Assembly: GCF_923081025.1 (NCBI RefSeq)
Contig: NZ_CAKLPZ010000002.1
Location: forward strand, 729,673-793,672
DNA: 64,000 nt
From: Neolewinella maritima
GTDB lineage: Bacteria; Bacteroidota; Bacteroidia; Chitinophagales; Saprospiraceae
Direction: 5' to 3'
Numbering within the stretch: the stretch's first letter is position 1; each line of letters begins with the position of its first letter. Made by a program: the position numbers and the translations under genes. The notes under the pieces are model-generated. The model was not told where the DNA came from. It saw nothing but the letters and a program-made list of their open reading frames with translations, and searched no databases. Shown piece by piece: positions 26,745 through 38,202 of the stretch.

Positions 26745-29700
26745 ATGAAACGATTACTGCTCTTTGCCCTACTGCTGGGGGGCTCCCTCAGTCTGGTCGC
26801 CCAGACTGCTGTCAGCGGCTCCATAACCGACGCTACCGGGCAACCACTCATCGGCGCTTCCGTGCTGGCCGAGGGCACCAGTACCGGGACGGTCACGGAT
26901 ATTGACGGTAATTATACCCTTACGGTGCCAGAGGGAGTGGACCGTCTGGTGATCTCCTACACGGGATTTAAAACGCAGGAACTCGCCATCGCGGGCCAAA
27001 CTACCATCGATGTCGTCATGGATGAAGATGCCGCCCAACTGTCGGAGGTAGTAGTAGTCGGCTACGGTAGTCAGATCAGAAGCACCCTAACGGGTAACAT
27101 CGCGCAGATCGAGGGGGAGGACATTGAGAACCTCCCCGTGTCGAGTGTCGAGCAAGCGATGCAGGGGCGTACGGCGGGTGTCTTCGTGCAGGCCGTGAGC
27201 GGTAAGCCCGGCGGGCGGATCAACGTGCGGGTACGCGGTAGCTCGTCCATCTCGGCGGGCAACGATCCGCTCTACGTGGTGGATGGCGTACCCATTACCA
27301 GCGGTACGTTTACCAGTCCGGGCAGCGGCAGCCAGAACTTCATGGCCGACATCAACCCCAATGACATTGCCTCCATAGAGATCCTCAAGGACGCTTCCTC
27401 GGCCGCTATTTACGGCTCGCGGGCGGCCAATGGGGTGATCCTGATCACGACGAAAACGGGGGCCAGCGGAAAATCGAAGTTCAACGTCAACCTGAGTTAC
27501 GGCAGCAGCGAGCCCAGCCGGCGGCGGGAGTTCCTGAATGCGGGGGAATACGTCGAGTTCTTCCGCCAGACCGCCCGGGGCGGCGCGCGCTACGACTTCA
27601 ACAATGGCCTGAACGACTTCGGTCTGGCCGAAGAAGACTACACCCTGGAGAATACGACCCAGGCCTACCTGGACTTCGTGGAGGGCCGCTTTGACCGTTA
27701 CAGTGGCCCCAGCGAGTGGCGCGATAACGAGACCGACACCAACTGGGAGGACCAGGCTTTCCGCACCGGTAGCAGCCGCAATGCGGACGTCAGTGCCAGT
27801 GGTGGTACGGACAAGCTAACGTACTTCGCTAGTTTCGGCTATTCCGGTCAGGAGGGTATCCTGGTTAACAACGGATTCGAGCGGCTCAGCACGCGCCTCA
27901 ATATCGATGCCCGGGCGAACGACCGCTTCAATTACGGCATGCGACTCGGATTCAGCCGCAGCCAGAATGATCGGGTCAGCAACGACAATGCCTTCAGTAC
28001 GCCCCTGCAACTGATCGCTCTCGCTCCGATAACGCCGGTGCGGAACACCACCGGGGAAGACTACGAGGGGTATGCGCCCGGGCAGTTGTTCGACCGTCCG
28101 GTGACGACCTACTACAATGGCCTGGTCGAGTTGGAGGGCAGCGACCAGTCATCCATCAGCTACCGCACCCTGGCCAATGTATTCGGGGAGTACCAGCTGA
28201 TCGGCGGGCTATCGTTCCGGGCGGAAGCCGGCGTGGATGTCGCTAACATCAAGCAGAACCGCTTCCTGGGCAGTGAGACGGACGGCGGTGAAGCGACCAA
28301 TGGCTTTGCCGATAGCCGGTGGACCAATATCGTCAACTACAACACCAAGGCGCTGCTGCTCTACAACGAGAGCCTCGATGGCGTCCATAATCTGGACGTT
28401 GTAGGAGGGGTAGAGTTTCAAAAATCGGAAGACGAGAGCATTCTGGTGGAGGGGCAGGAATTTCCCCTGGACCAGCTGCGGACGATCGCCAGCGCGTCCG
28501 ATATCACGGATGGGCTGACGGAGCTCACCGAGTTTAGCTTCCTGAGCTACTTCGGCCGGCTCAACTACAATTTTGACCGCAAGTACCTCCTTAGCGTGAG
28601 CGGCCGATTGGATGGGTCCAGCCGCTTCGGTGCCAACAATCAGTACGGCTTCTTCCCCGCCGCCGCCGTGGGCTGGGTGCTCAGCAACGAAGACTTCTTT
28701 GCCGATGGCAGTGCGGTGAGCTACCTGAAGGTGCGATCGAGCTACGGACTCACTGGTAATGCCAGCATCAGCAACTTTGCCAGCCGGGGCCTGTACGAGG
28801 CGCGGGTCTACGCGGGTAGTGGTCTGGCACCCTCGCAGATCGCCAACTCCGACCTGACCTGGGAGGAAACCCTGCAGTTCGACGTGGGCGTCGACTTCGG
28901 CTTTTTCAATAACCGGCTCAGTGGTGAGATCGACTACTACGTCAAGAATACCTCCGACCTGCTGCTGAATGTGCCGGTGCCCGGTACGACGGGCTTTCGC
29001 ACGCAGTTCCGCAATGTAGGGGAGCTGCGCAACCGGGGCGTGGAGCTGCTGCTGAATGCGACTGTATTCGACCGTGAGTTCGGCTGGAGTACCAGCGCAA
29101 ACTTCGCCTACAATGACAATGAGGTGCTATCGCTGGCCGACGGACAGGAACTCATCGATGACGGGGGCAGCCGCTACATGAATGTCGTGCGCATCGGGGA
29201 GAGCCTGGGGGCTTTCTACGGCCTGGAGTATGCAGGCGTAGACCCCGCTAACGGAGACGGGCTATACTACGTCAATGCACGGGACGACGCCGGCAACATC
29301 ATCGACCCCGGCGCTACGACCAACGATGCCAACGAGGCTAACTTCACGATACTCGGTGATGCGTTACCCACCACCCTGGCGGGCTGGAACAACAACCTGA
29401 GCTACAAGGGGATCAGCCTGGACATCTTCGTACAGGGAAGCTTCGGCAACGAGGTCCACAACTCTGCCGGCGTATTTCAGAGCTGCGGGGGGTGCTGGTT
29501 TGACAACCAGACCCGCGACCAGCTCGATGCCTGGACGCCCGAGAATACCATCACCGACGTACCCGAGGCCCGCTTTTACTGGGGCAACGCCGATCAGGGT
29601 CGCAGCAGCCGATACCTGAGCAGTGGCAACTTCGTGCGGCTCAAGACCATGACCCTGGCATACGAGCTACCAGCCCGGCTGATCGACCGACTCGGAGTGA

Positions 29701-29882
29701 CCCGCCTGCGCTTCTACGTGACCGGACAGAACCTGGCCACCATCACTAACTACGAAGGATGGGACCCCGAAGTGGCGGCTGACTTTCTAGCCGACGACCT
29801 GCCGAACGTACGCACCAGTATAGATTTCTACACCGCTCCCCAGCCCCGTACCATCATCTTCGGCATCAACGTCGGCCTCTAA
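26745..29882 (+). CDS. SusC/RagA-family TonB-linked outer-membrane transporter
   Basis: 1045 residues from ATG 26745, which begins the signal peptide MKRLLLFALLLGGSLSLVAQ. Order: carboxypeptidase-regulatory-like domain (about 22-100, VSGSITDATGQPLIGASV); TonB-box-like EVVVVGYG; plug domain (about 115-230, IEILKDASSAAIYGSRAANGVILI, quoted for the SusC motif); and the 22-strand barrel with LSVSGRLDGSSRFG and a C-terminal Phe/Leu strand (IIFGINVGL). It imports oligosaccharides or peptides across the outer membrane with its SusD partner, 25 nt downstream. No glycosidase or sensor gene flanks the pair, so the nutrient cannot be guessed. Confidence 0.95.
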   Translation: MKRLLLFALLLGGSLSLVAQTAVSGSITDATGQPLIGASVLAEGTSTGTVTDIDGNYTLTVPEGVDRLVISYTGFKTQELAIAGQTTIDVVMDEDAAQLSEVVVVGYGSQIRSTLTGNIAQIEGEDIENLPVSSVEQAMQGRTAGVFVQAVSGKPGGRINVRVRGSSSISAGNDPLYVVDGVPITSGTFTSPGSGSQNFMADINPNDIASIEILKDASSAAIYGSRAANGVILITTKTGASGKSKFNVNLSYGSSEPSRRREFLNAGEYVEFFRQTARGGARYDFNNGLNDFGLAEEDYTLENTTQAYLDFVEGRFDRYSGPSEWRDNETDTNWEDQAFRTGSSRNADVSASGGTDKLTYFASFGYSGQEGILVNNGFERLSTRLNIDARANDRFNYGMRLGFSRSQNDRVSNDNAFSTPLQLIALAPITPVRNTTGEDYEGYAPGQLFDRPVTTYYNGLVELEGSDQSSISYRTLANVFGEYQLIGGLSFRAEAGVDVANIKQNRFLGSETDGGEATNGFADSRWTNIVNYNTKALLLYNESLDGVHNLDVVGGVEFQKSEDESILVEGQEFPLDQLRTIASASDITDGLTELTEFSFLSYFGRLNYNFDRKYLLSVSGRLDGSSRFGANNQYGFFPAAAVGWVLSNEDFFADGSAVSYLKVRSSYGLTGNASISNFASRGLYEARVYAGSGLAPSQIANSDLTWEETLQFDVGVDFGFFNNRLSGEIDYYVKNTSDLLLNVPVPGTTGFRTQFRNVGELRNRGVELLLNATVFDREFGWSTSANFAYNDNEVLSLADGQELIDDGGSRYMNVVRIGESLGAFYGLEYAGVDPANGDGLYYVNARDDAGNIIDPGATTNDANEANFTILGDALPTTLAGWNNNLSYKGISLDIFVQGSFGNEVHNSAGVFQSCGGCWFDNQTRDQLDAWTPENTITDVPEARFYWGNADQGRSSRYLSSGNFVRLKTMTLAYELPARLIDRLGVTRLRFYVTGQNLATITNYEGWDPEVAADFLADDLPNVRTSIDFYTAPQPRTIIFGINVGL

Positions 29883-29907
29883 TTTCAGCAGCAGCTAAGC
29901 GACCACC

Positions 29908-31254
29908 ATGAACTACGCCAACCTACTTCTCCTCTTCGGACTGGGTGCCATCGCCCTGTCCTGTAGCGACGAGCTCAACCTGGAACCCGCGCAAAGCATC
30001 AGCGAAGAGCTTGCCCTGGGCACCGACGAAACACTCAAGGCCGTACTCGCCGGCGCATACGATCAACTCAGTGACGGTGATCTGTATGGCGGAAATAACC
30101 TTCGCGATGCCGATCTACTCGGAGGCACCGGCGAGCTACTCTTCGTAGGTACCTTCAACAGCCCCGACGAGATCGCGCGCAAGCGCATCACCACGGGCAA
30201 TGTAGATGCAGAAGAAACCTGGATCGAAAGCTACGAGGCGATCAACATTGCCAACAATGTACTCTCCGCCCTGGACGTCGTCGACGCGGACGACCGCAGC
30301 CGGGTAGAGGGAGAGGCCCGCTTCGTGCGCGCCTACGCCTACTTCGACCTGGTCCGCTTCTACGCACTCCCCTACGAAGGTGGAGAAACCAATGATCAGC
30401 TCGGTGTACCCCTCGTACTTACCCCCACCCGCGAAGTCGGACCGGACAACGATGTGAGCCGGGCTACGGTAGAAGAGGTATACGACCAGGTACTTACGGA
30501 CCTCACTACGGCCGTAGACCTGCTGCCCCCCACCAACGGCGTGCGCGCCGGAGGGCTCGTAGCCACGGCCACCCTCGCCCGCGTGTACCTGCAAATGGAC
30601 CGCTACGAAGATGCCCTGGAAGCGGCCAACCGTGTCATCGAAAGCGGGTCGTACTCCCTCACGCCTACTTACGCAGCGGCGTTCATGAACGAAAGCAATT
30701 CTACGGAAGACATCTTCGCCATTCAGGTCACCTCCCAGGATGGAATTAATAACCTCAATACCTTCTACTCCATCCCTGCTTTCGGGGGGCGGGACGGAGA
30801 TATCGAGATCCTACCGGCTCACCTGGCACTCTACGATACGACGGATGCCCGGTACCAGCTATTTTTCGAGCGCAGTGGGGCCACCCTCACCGGCAAGTTC
30901 AATGACCAATTCGCCAACATCAGCCTTATACGCTTAGCTGAGATGTACCTCATCCGCGCCGAGGCCAATGAGCGATTGGGTACCGAAGTAGGTGCCACCC
31001 CTACCGAAGATATCAATCGCCTTCGCAACCGTGCCGGCCTTGACGACCTGGAGGAGGGTGAAGTCGATCTGGAGTACATCCTGGAAGAGCGCCGCCGGGA
31101 ACTCGCCTTCGAGGGCTTTCGGATCCATGACATCAAGCGTCTCGGGGGTAGCGTGGGTGCGTTCGCTTTCGACGCGGACGAACTGGTCTTCCCCATTCCC
31201 GCCCGTGAGATCGTCGCCAACCCCAATCTGATCCAGAATCCGGGGTATATCTGA
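29908..31254 (+). CDS. SusD/RagB-family nutrient-binding lipoprotein
   Basis: 448 residues. Signal peptide with lipobox ALSC (Cys19). N-terminal SusD-like region (NVLSALDVVDADDRSRVEGEARFVRAYAYFDLVRFYA shows the TPR-type helices), and a C-terminal RagB/SusD domain with LIRLAEMYLIRAEANERLG and LEERRRELAFEGFRIHDIKRLG, ending in FPIPAREIVANPNLIQNPGY. It caps the SusC barrel and captures substrate at the cell surface. Compact for the family (often 500-600 residues), which is more common among the RagB type handling peptides or small glycans; that last point is inference. Confidence 0.94.
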   Translation: MNYANLLLLFGLGAIALSCSDELNLEPAQSISEELALGTDETLKAVLAGAYDQLSDGDLYGGNNLRDADLLGGTGELLFVGTFNSPDEIARKRITTGNVDAEETWIESYEAINIANNVLSALDVVDADDRSRVEGEARFVRAYAYFDLVRFYALPYEGGETNDQLGVPLVLTPTREVGPDNDVSRATVEEVYDQVLTDLTTAVDLLPPTNGVRAGGLVATATLARVYLQMDRYEDALEAANRVIESGSYSLTPTYAAAFMNESNSTEDIFAIQVTSQDGINNLNTFYSIPAFGGRDGDIEILPAHLALYDTTDARYQLFFERSGATLTGKFNDQFANISLIRLAEMYLIRAEANERLGTEVGATPTEDINRLRNRAGLDDLEEGEVDLEYILEERRRELAFEGFRIHDIKRLGGSVGAFAFDADELVFPIPAREIVANPNLIQNPGYI

Positions 31255-31263
31255 TCGGCTCCC

Positions 31264-32862
31264 CTACAGCACCGAATACTGCACGAATCCCGCCCGCTCC
31301 GGATAGTCCGTGGTGAAGTGCAGGCCCCGGCTCTCCTTGCGCAGATTGGCCGCCTTGGTCACCAGGAAGCCGACCGTGATCAGGTTGCGCAGCTCGCAGA
31401 GCTGCGGGCTCACCAGACTATGCCGGTACAGCTCCTCGGTCTCGTCGTGGAGTAGCACCAGACGGTCCTTCGCCCGCCGGAGCCGCTTGTCGCTGCGCAC
31501 GATGCCGACGTAGCTCGACATCACTTCCTTGAGTTCCTTGACGCTCTGGGTAATGAGTACTTGCTCCTTCGGCTCCATGGTGCCGGTGCGCTCCCACTGC
31601 GGAATATCCTCCTGCAGGGGCTCATTGTCGATGTTAGTGGCAATAGCGTGGGCAATGCGGTGGCCGAACACCAGGGCCTCCAGCAGACTGTTGCTGGCCA
31701 GGCGGTTCGCGCCGTGTAGTCCGGTGCTGGTGCACTCCCCGGCCGCGTAGAGGCGGTTGACCGAGCTGCGGCCAAACTCATCTACCTTTATCCCCCCGCA
31801 CATATAGTGGCAGGCCGGCGTGATGGGGATCAGGTCCTTCATCGGGTCGATGCCTGTCTCGATGCACTTATCGTAGATCGTGGGGAAGTGGGCGCGGAAT
31901 TTTTCCTCGTCTAGCTCCCGGCAGTCCAGGCACATATACTCGGCCCCCGTCAGTTTCATTTCGTTGTCGATCGCCCGGGCTACGATGTCGCGCGGTGCCA
32001 GACTCCCCCGGGGGTCGTAGTCGTGCATGAATTCCGATCCATCGGGCCGCTTCAGGATGGCCCCGAAGCCCCGCACCGCCTCACTCACCAGGAAGGCCTG
32101 CTTCTCGATCCCCGGACTGTACAGCGCCGTCGGATGAAACTGCACGAACTCCATATTCTCCAGGTGCACCTTGGCCCGGTAGGCCATGGCAATGCCATCC
32201 CCCGTAGCGATGACGGGATTGGTCGTGCTGCGGTAGATCTGTCCGTTCCCACCGGCACACAGTACCGTAGTGCGAGCCAGGATGGTGCTGATCTCCCAGT
32301 TCTCCTTATTGAGCACGTAAGCCCCGTAGCACTCGATATTCTCCGTCAGGCGGGTCACGATGTGCCCCAGATGGTGCTGCGTCAACAGGTCGAGCGCGAA
32401 GTAATGCTCGTGCACCACCAGATTATCCAGCGTAGCCGCCTTGGCACTCAGCGCCCGCTGAATCTCCCAGCCCGTCAGGTCTTTATAGTGCAGGATCCGG
32501 TTCTCCGAATGCCCCCCCTCCCGGCCCAGGTCGTACTTCTGAAACTGGTCCAGGTCGAAGCGCGTGCCCCACTCGATGATCTCCTCCACCCGTTCCGGTC
32601 CTTCCTCCACCACGATACGCACGATGTGCTCGTCACAGAGTCCGGCCCCGGCATCCAGCGTATCCTCTACGTGCTTTTCGTAGTTGTCCGTCCCGTGATC
32701 CCACACCGCCGCCACTCCGCCCTGGGCGTAGCTGGTATTGCTCTCCCGCTCGTTCACCTTAGTGAGCACGTCGATCTTCAGTTCGGGCCGCAGCATCGCC
32801 AGTTTGATGCCCGTGCTAAGCCCCGCGATCCCGGAGCCAATAATGAGTACGTCGGTTTTCAA
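31264..32862 (-). CDS. nadB: L-aspartate oxidase
   Basis: 532 residues. The start is TTG (32860-32862), accepted because the FAD motif VLIIGSGIAGLSTGIKLA begins within five residues and no ATG is nearby. Further signatures are the succinate-dehydrogenase-type SYAQGGVAAVW, EGPERVEEIIEWG, HFPTIYDKC, and CHYMCGGIKVDEFGRSSV with the active-site His and Arg. It oxidises L-aspartate to iminoaspartate in de novo NAD synthesis (with NadA and NadC, not present here). A variant promoter TATCTTGC lies on the minus strand at 32933-32940. Confidence 0.95.
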   Translation of the reverse strand: MKTDVLIIGSGIAGLSTGIKLAMLRPELKIDVLTKVNERESNTSYAQGGVAAVWDHGTDNYEKHVEDTLDAGAGLCDEHIVRIVVEEGPERVEEIIEWGTRFDLDQFQKYDLGREGGHSENRILHYKDLTGWEIQRALSAKAATLDNLVVHEHYFALDLLTQHHLGHIVTRLTENIECYGAYVLNKENWEISTILARTTVLCAGGNGQIYRSTTNPVIATGDGIAMAYRAKVHLENMEFVQFHPTALYSPGIEKQAFLVSEAVRGFGAILKRPDGSEFMHDYDPRGSLAPRDIVARAIDNEMKLTGAEYMCLDCRELDEEKFRAHFPTIYDKCIETGIDPMKDLIPITPACHYMCGGIKVDEFGRSSVNRLYAAGECTSTGLHGANRLASNSLLEALVFGHRIAHAIATNIDNEPLQEDIPQWERTGTMEPKEQVLITQSVKELKEVMSSYVGIVRSDKRLRRAKDRLVLLHDETEELYRHSLVSPQLCELRNLITVGFLVTKAANLRKESRGLHFTTDYPERAGFVQYSVL

Positions 32863-32897
32863 GGGGTTAGGGAGTTAAGGGGTTAGGGCGTTAAGGC
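32860..32897. repeat. Two-copy 16-nt GGGGTTAGGG-type tandem repeat
   Basis: The unit GGGGTTAGGGMGTTAA occurs twice in tandem just upstream of the nadB TTG start (in the nadB leader on the minus strand). It looks telomere-like but is only two units long. Confidence 0.5.
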
Positions 32898-32916
32898 GGT
32901 CGTCGGAGGCCTGGCA

Positions 32917-32936
32917 GGGGGCGGGGCCACAGGTGC
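32917..32936 (-). repeat. Copy 2 of the GCACCTGCGGCCCCGCC element
   Basis: GGGGCGGGGCCACAGGTGCA on the plus strand, one base different from the copy at 701-720. On the minus strand it follows TATCTTGC and lies 54 nt before the nadB start. Confidence 0.55.
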
Positions 32937-32974
32937 AAGATACTACCCAAACGCGCGAAGCAAGCATCCCCACA

Positions 32975-33029
32975 CTACCCACAAAGCGGTCTACCCAGCC
33001 GAAGGCGCCTACCCAGCCGAAGGCGTCTA
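32975..33029 (-). repeat. Mini-hairpin repeat CGCCTTCGGCTGG, two units
   Basis: On the minus strand, GCCTTCGGCTGGGTAG occurs twice, followed by a degenerate CCGCTTTGTGGGTA. Each unit can form a small hairpin with a TTCG loop. This is the same family as the larger array at 51967-52107. It lies directly after the zwf stop. Confidence 0.6.
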
Positions 33030-33030
33030 A

Positions 33031-34566
<1,536 letters not shown>

Positions 34567-34660
34567 ACGGCGGGGGTCTTTAGGTTCCAAAGGTGGCTAC
34601 TTTTTAGAAGGTTTACGCCGCGCGCAAGGTAATTTGTGCCGTAAGCAGTAACTATCTACT

Positions 34661-35134
34661 ATGACGATTGGCATCGCGACCGACCACGGCGGCATCGAAC
34701 TCAAGCAACAACTTCAGCAGTATCTCGAAGAACAGGGCCACACGGTCCGGGACTTCGGCGCGTTCGAATACGACGCCAAGGACGATTTTCCGGACTTCGT
34801 CATCCCCCTGGCCCGGGCCGTCGGAGCCGGAGAAGTAGAGCGTGGCGTGGCCGTCTGCGGCAGTGGGGTAGGAGCCAGTATCGCCGCCAACAAGATCAAC
34901 AACGTGCGCGCCTGCCTCATCACCGAAACCTACTCGGCCCGCCAGGGCGTAGAGCACGACGATATGAACATGATCTGCCTGGGTGGCCGCGTCATCGGCA
35001 TCGCCCTGGCCCAGGAGCTACTCAACAACTTCGTAGGGGCGGAGTACCAGGCCCTACCCCGGCAGCTGCGGCGCATGGGCAAGATCGCCGCACTAGAAAA
35101 CGAGGCGCAGGGAGGGGCCCCTGCGGCGAAGTAG
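34661..35134 (+). CDS. rpiB: Ribose 5-phosphate isomerase B
   Basis: 157 residues. Interconverts ribulose-5-phosphate and ribose-5-phosphate. Typical RpiB sequence: IGIATDHGGIELK, GVAVCGSGVGASIAANK with the catalytic Cys, and ACLITETYSARQGVEHDDMNMICLGGRVIG with the His/Asn region. It is divergent from zwf and 17 nt upstream of the broken membrane-protein gene, so those two are probably cotranscribed and in turn near gnd. The grouping of zwf, rpiB and gnd supports a pentose-phosphate role rather than allose metabolism. Confidence 0.94.
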   Translation: MTIGIATDHGGIELKQQLQQYLEEQGHTVRDFGAFEYDAKDDFPDFVIPLARAVGAGEVERGVAVCGSGVGASIAANKINNVRACLITETYSARQGVEHDDMNMICLGGRVIGIALAQELLNNFVGAEYQALPRQLRRMGKIAALENEAQGGAPAAK

Positions 35135-35151
35135 GCGCGGACGCAGGTGCG

Positions 35152-36492
35152 ATGAATACACAGGAGGAACAAGCCCCACTTAAATCCTGGCTGGATAAGC
35201 TGCAGCAGGAAAGCTGGCAGCTCGAGCTGCTCATCAGCGGCTTCGTGATCTTTTTGCTGATCGGCGGTCTGGAGCCGATGTTCGATCTGGCGTAGGACCT
35301 CTTTTCCCTCAAGGAGCAGAGCAGGGCCTACTTCGGCTTCGGGCTTATGGGGGGTATGTTCGGCACGGCCTATCTGGCCCTGCTGGTGAGTCTGCTCGTC
35401 CACGTCACGCTGCGGGGCCTGTGGATCGCCGCCATCGGACTGCGGTACGTCTCCGGAGATATCGACTACGACGCACTGCGGTACCAGGCGATCTACCGCG
35501 ACTGGCTGCGCAGGTCCGTGGGGAGCTTCGACGACTACATCGAGCGGCTGGAGCGCTACTGTAGCGTGATGTTCTCAGTGGCCTTCCTGATCATCTTCTG
35601 TTTTCTCAGCATCACTACTTATTTCCTGTTTGCGATCGCCCTGCAGGGGGGCTACGGCTGGCTGGTAGGACGGGAGACGATGACCACGGGCGTATTCACC
35701 GGCGCGGGCTTCGTGAGTGTGCTTTGCCTCGTACTCGGGGTACTCTACCTGATCGACTTCTTTACCCTGGGGTGGTTCAAGCGCAACCGCTACACGGCAC
35801 GGGCCTACTACCCGGTGTATCGCCTCATGGGCTGGGTTACGCTGGCGGCCCTCTACCGGCCGCTGTACCACAACCTGGTGGACGACCGCTTCGGCCGGCG
35901 GCTGGCGCGCCTGCTGCCCGTATTTGTACTGACCATCCTGTTGGTCGTGTCGGCCCGGATCGTAACCCACGGCTTTTTTCCCTACTACCAGCAGGACGGA
36001 GCTGCGTGGATCGATCACCGCAACTACGACGACGAGGGGGCGGACATCCGTAGCCAGCGCCACCGCACTACCCTGAGTAGCCGCTACGTCAAAGACAACT
36101 ACGTGGAGGCCTTTGTCGCCTACCGGCCCCGCCTACACGATCCCACCATACAGCGGAAGTACCCCGATCTGGAATTTGCCCGCTACACCGGTCTGCGCTT
36201 CGGCGAACCCATGCAGCTCACCCAGCTCTACAACCTGAGTGACGACTATTCCTACGATAGCCTACTGGTAGCCGTAAGCAGTATGTTCCGGCTATACGTA
36301 GACGATAGCTTACGCACGGACGTGCCGGCCCGCTTCCACTACAACAGTACGCGCGAACAGCCCGGTCTGCTCTATATGATACCCGCCCACACCATGGATC
36401 CGGGAGAACACTTTCTGCACATCGAAGCGCAGCACGTGGTGGACGATACGCTACAGTGGTACACCCAGCCCCGCGTATACTTTTATAAATAA
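35152..36492 (+). pseudogene. Multi-pass membrane protein gene interrupted by an in-frame TAG
   Basis: A single reading frame of 447 codons runs from ATG 35152 to TAA 36492 and is broken only by TAG at 35293-35295 (codon 48). Sequence on both sides looks coding and continuous: SWQLELLISGFVIFLLIGGLEPMFDLA, stop, DLFSLKEQSRAYFGFGLMGG. A first membrane helix precedes the stop, about five more follow (35-290), then a soluble C-terminal domain (300-446). It resembles a conserved Bacteroidota membrane protein of unknown function. One base change (for example CAG, TAC or TGG to TAG) or a sequencing error explains it. Translation could restart at ATG 35347, but that would lose the first helix. Confidence 0.75.
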
Positions 36493-36511
36493 CGCACCCG
36501 CGGCCCCGCCC
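36493..36511 (+). repeat. Copy 4 (degenerate) of the GCACCTGCGGCCCCGCC element
   Basis: CGCACCCGCGGCCCCGCCC, two changes from the copy at 58385-58403. It lies about 31 nt upstream of a CACCTTTG box (36543-36550) and 76 nt before gnd, much as the pth copy is placed. Confidence 0.4.
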
Positions 36512-36587
36512 CCCGGCCTGACGTGAACACTGCGCCGGCCTACACCTTTGCGCTAACGTATCTTAACCCGCAAATTCCCCCCTCGAT

Positions 36588-38093
36588 ATGGACCAGCAAC
36601 TATATGACTTCGGTATGATCGGCCTCGGCGTGATGGGCCGCAACTTCCTCCTCAACGTAGCCGACGACGGCTTCGGCGCGCTGGGTACGGACATCAATGA
36701 AGAATCCGTAAGCGCCCTCAACGAGGAGGGAAAGGACATGCGGGTGAAGGGAGTAGCCACCCAGCAAGAGTTCGTGCAGCTACTGAGTAAGCCGCGTAAG
36801 ATCATGCTGCTGGTGCCCGCCGGCTCCATCGTCGATAAGGTGATCGAGGGCCTGCTGCCGCTGCTGGACAAGGACGATATTATCATCGACGGCGGTAACA
36901 GCCACTACGAGGATACCGACCGCCGCTACGCCTACCTGAAGACCAAGAATATTCGCTTCCTCGGCACCGGGGTGTCCGGAGGAGCTAAGGGCGCTCGCCT
37001 GGGACCCAGCATCATGCCCGGCGGCGACCGCTCGGCCTGGGAGGACGTCAAGCCCATCCTGGAAACCGTAGCCGCCAAGGTGAACGGCGAACCCTGCGTG
37101 ACCTACATCGGAGAGAGCAGCAGCGGCCACTACGTCAAGATGGTGCATAACGGCATCGAGTACGGCCTGATGCAGCTCATCGCCGAAGCCTACGATATCC
37201 TCAAGCGGGTGGGGGGCATGAGCAACGACGATATGTCGGCCCTGTTCAGCAAATGGAACGACGGGCGGCTCAACAGCTACCTGGTCGAGATCAGCGCCAA
37301 TATCCTCAAGTACCGCATAGAAGATACGGACGAGCACCTGCTCGACCTCATCCTCGACAAGGCCAAGCAGAAGGGTACCGGCAAGTGGACCAGCCAGTCG
37401 GCCATGGATCTGGGCGTACCCATCCCTACCATCGATGCGGCCGTGACCATGCGCGCCATCTCCGCCTTCAAGGAGTACCGGCAGGACAACAGCAAACTAT
37501 ATAAGGACATCCACCCCGAGATGCCCGAGCTCACGGGGCCCGGCTTTGCCGAATCCGTAGAGAAGGCCCTCTACTTCGGCTTCGTGACCTGCTACGCCCA
37601 GGGCATGCAACTGCTGGCCGAGGCGAGCAAGGAGATGAAGTACGACCTCGATCTGGAGGGTATCGCCCGCATCTGGCGCGGTGGCTGTATCATCCGGGCC
37701 GAGATGCTCGAAAAGATCCGCCACGCCTACGGTACCCGCGAGGGGCTGTTCAATATGATGGCTACCGAGGAGTTTCGTCACGACCTATTCGACTGCCGCG
37801 AATCCGTGGTCGAGCTGCTCCATCAGGCCAATGAGCGGGGCGTACCGGCCATGTGCCTGTCTACCTCCCTGCAGTACTTCGAGGTCTTCCGTAGCGAGCG
37901 GCTTCCGCTCAATATGGTACAGGCCCAGCGCGACTACTTCGGCTCCCATACCTACGAACGGACGGATCAGACCGGTGTATTCCACACTGCCTGGGACGCC
38001 CGCAGTATCCACAAGGCAGGCGATGAGACCGACCGGACCGGACCCGGCGAGGCCGCCACGCTCAAACCGTCCGGAGGGGCCAAGGGCCAATAA
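36588..38093 (+). CDS. gnd: 6-phosphogluconate dehydrogenase, decarboxylating
   Basis: 501 residues. Converts 6-phosphogluconate to ribulose-5-phosphate and CO2, producing NADPH. Signatures are the Rossmann start FGMIGLGVMGRNFLLNV, IIDGGNSHYEDT, GTGVSGGAKGARLGPSIMPGG, HYVKMVHNGIEYGLMQ with catalytic Lys and Asn, and the C-terminal YFGSHTYERTDQTGVFHT. Full length for the long-chain type, with an extra low-complexity tail of about 20 residues. It acts with zwf upstream on the other strand. Confidence 0.96.
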   Translation: MDQQLYDFGMIGLGVMGRNFLLNVADDGFGALGTDINEESVSALNEEGKDMRVKGVATQQEFVQLLSKPRKIMLLVPAGSIVDKVIEGLLPLLDKDDIIIDGGNSHYEDTDRRYAYLKTKNIRFLGTGVSGGAKGARLGPSIMPGGDRSAWEDVKPILETVAAKVNGEPCVTYIGESSSGHYVKMVHNGIEYGLMQLIAEAYDILKRVGGMSNDDMSALFSKWNDGRLNSYLVEISANILKYRIEDTDEHLLDLILDKAKQKGTGKWTSQSAMDLGVPIPTIDAAVTMRAISAFKEYRQDNSKLYKDIHPEMPELTGPGFAESVEKALYFGFVTCYAQGMQLLAEASKEMKYDLDLEGIARIWRGGCIIRAEMLEKIRHAYGTREGLFNMMATEEFRHDLFDCRESVVELLHQANERGVPAMCLSTSLQYFEVFRSERLPLNMVQAQRDYFGSHTYERTDQTGVFHTAWDARSIHKAGDETDRTGPGEAATLKPSGGAKGQ

Positions 38094-38202
38094 TTCAGTG
38101 TACCTACATTAAATTTTGCTGTATCATTCAACCCGCGCCGGCTTGAGGGGTTTTACTGTGCATCTGACCTTACGAAACGGGTCGTCACTCAAACTGAAAC
38201 TT

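Noticed and set aside
32860..32897. Telomere-like GGGGTTAGGG repeat
   Set aside because: Only two units in an internal bacterial position; kept only as a short repeat.
35293..35295. Recoding of TAG as pyrrolysine
   Set aside because: No pyl genes or downstream recoding structure visible, and the organism type is not known to use it; mutation or error is simpler.
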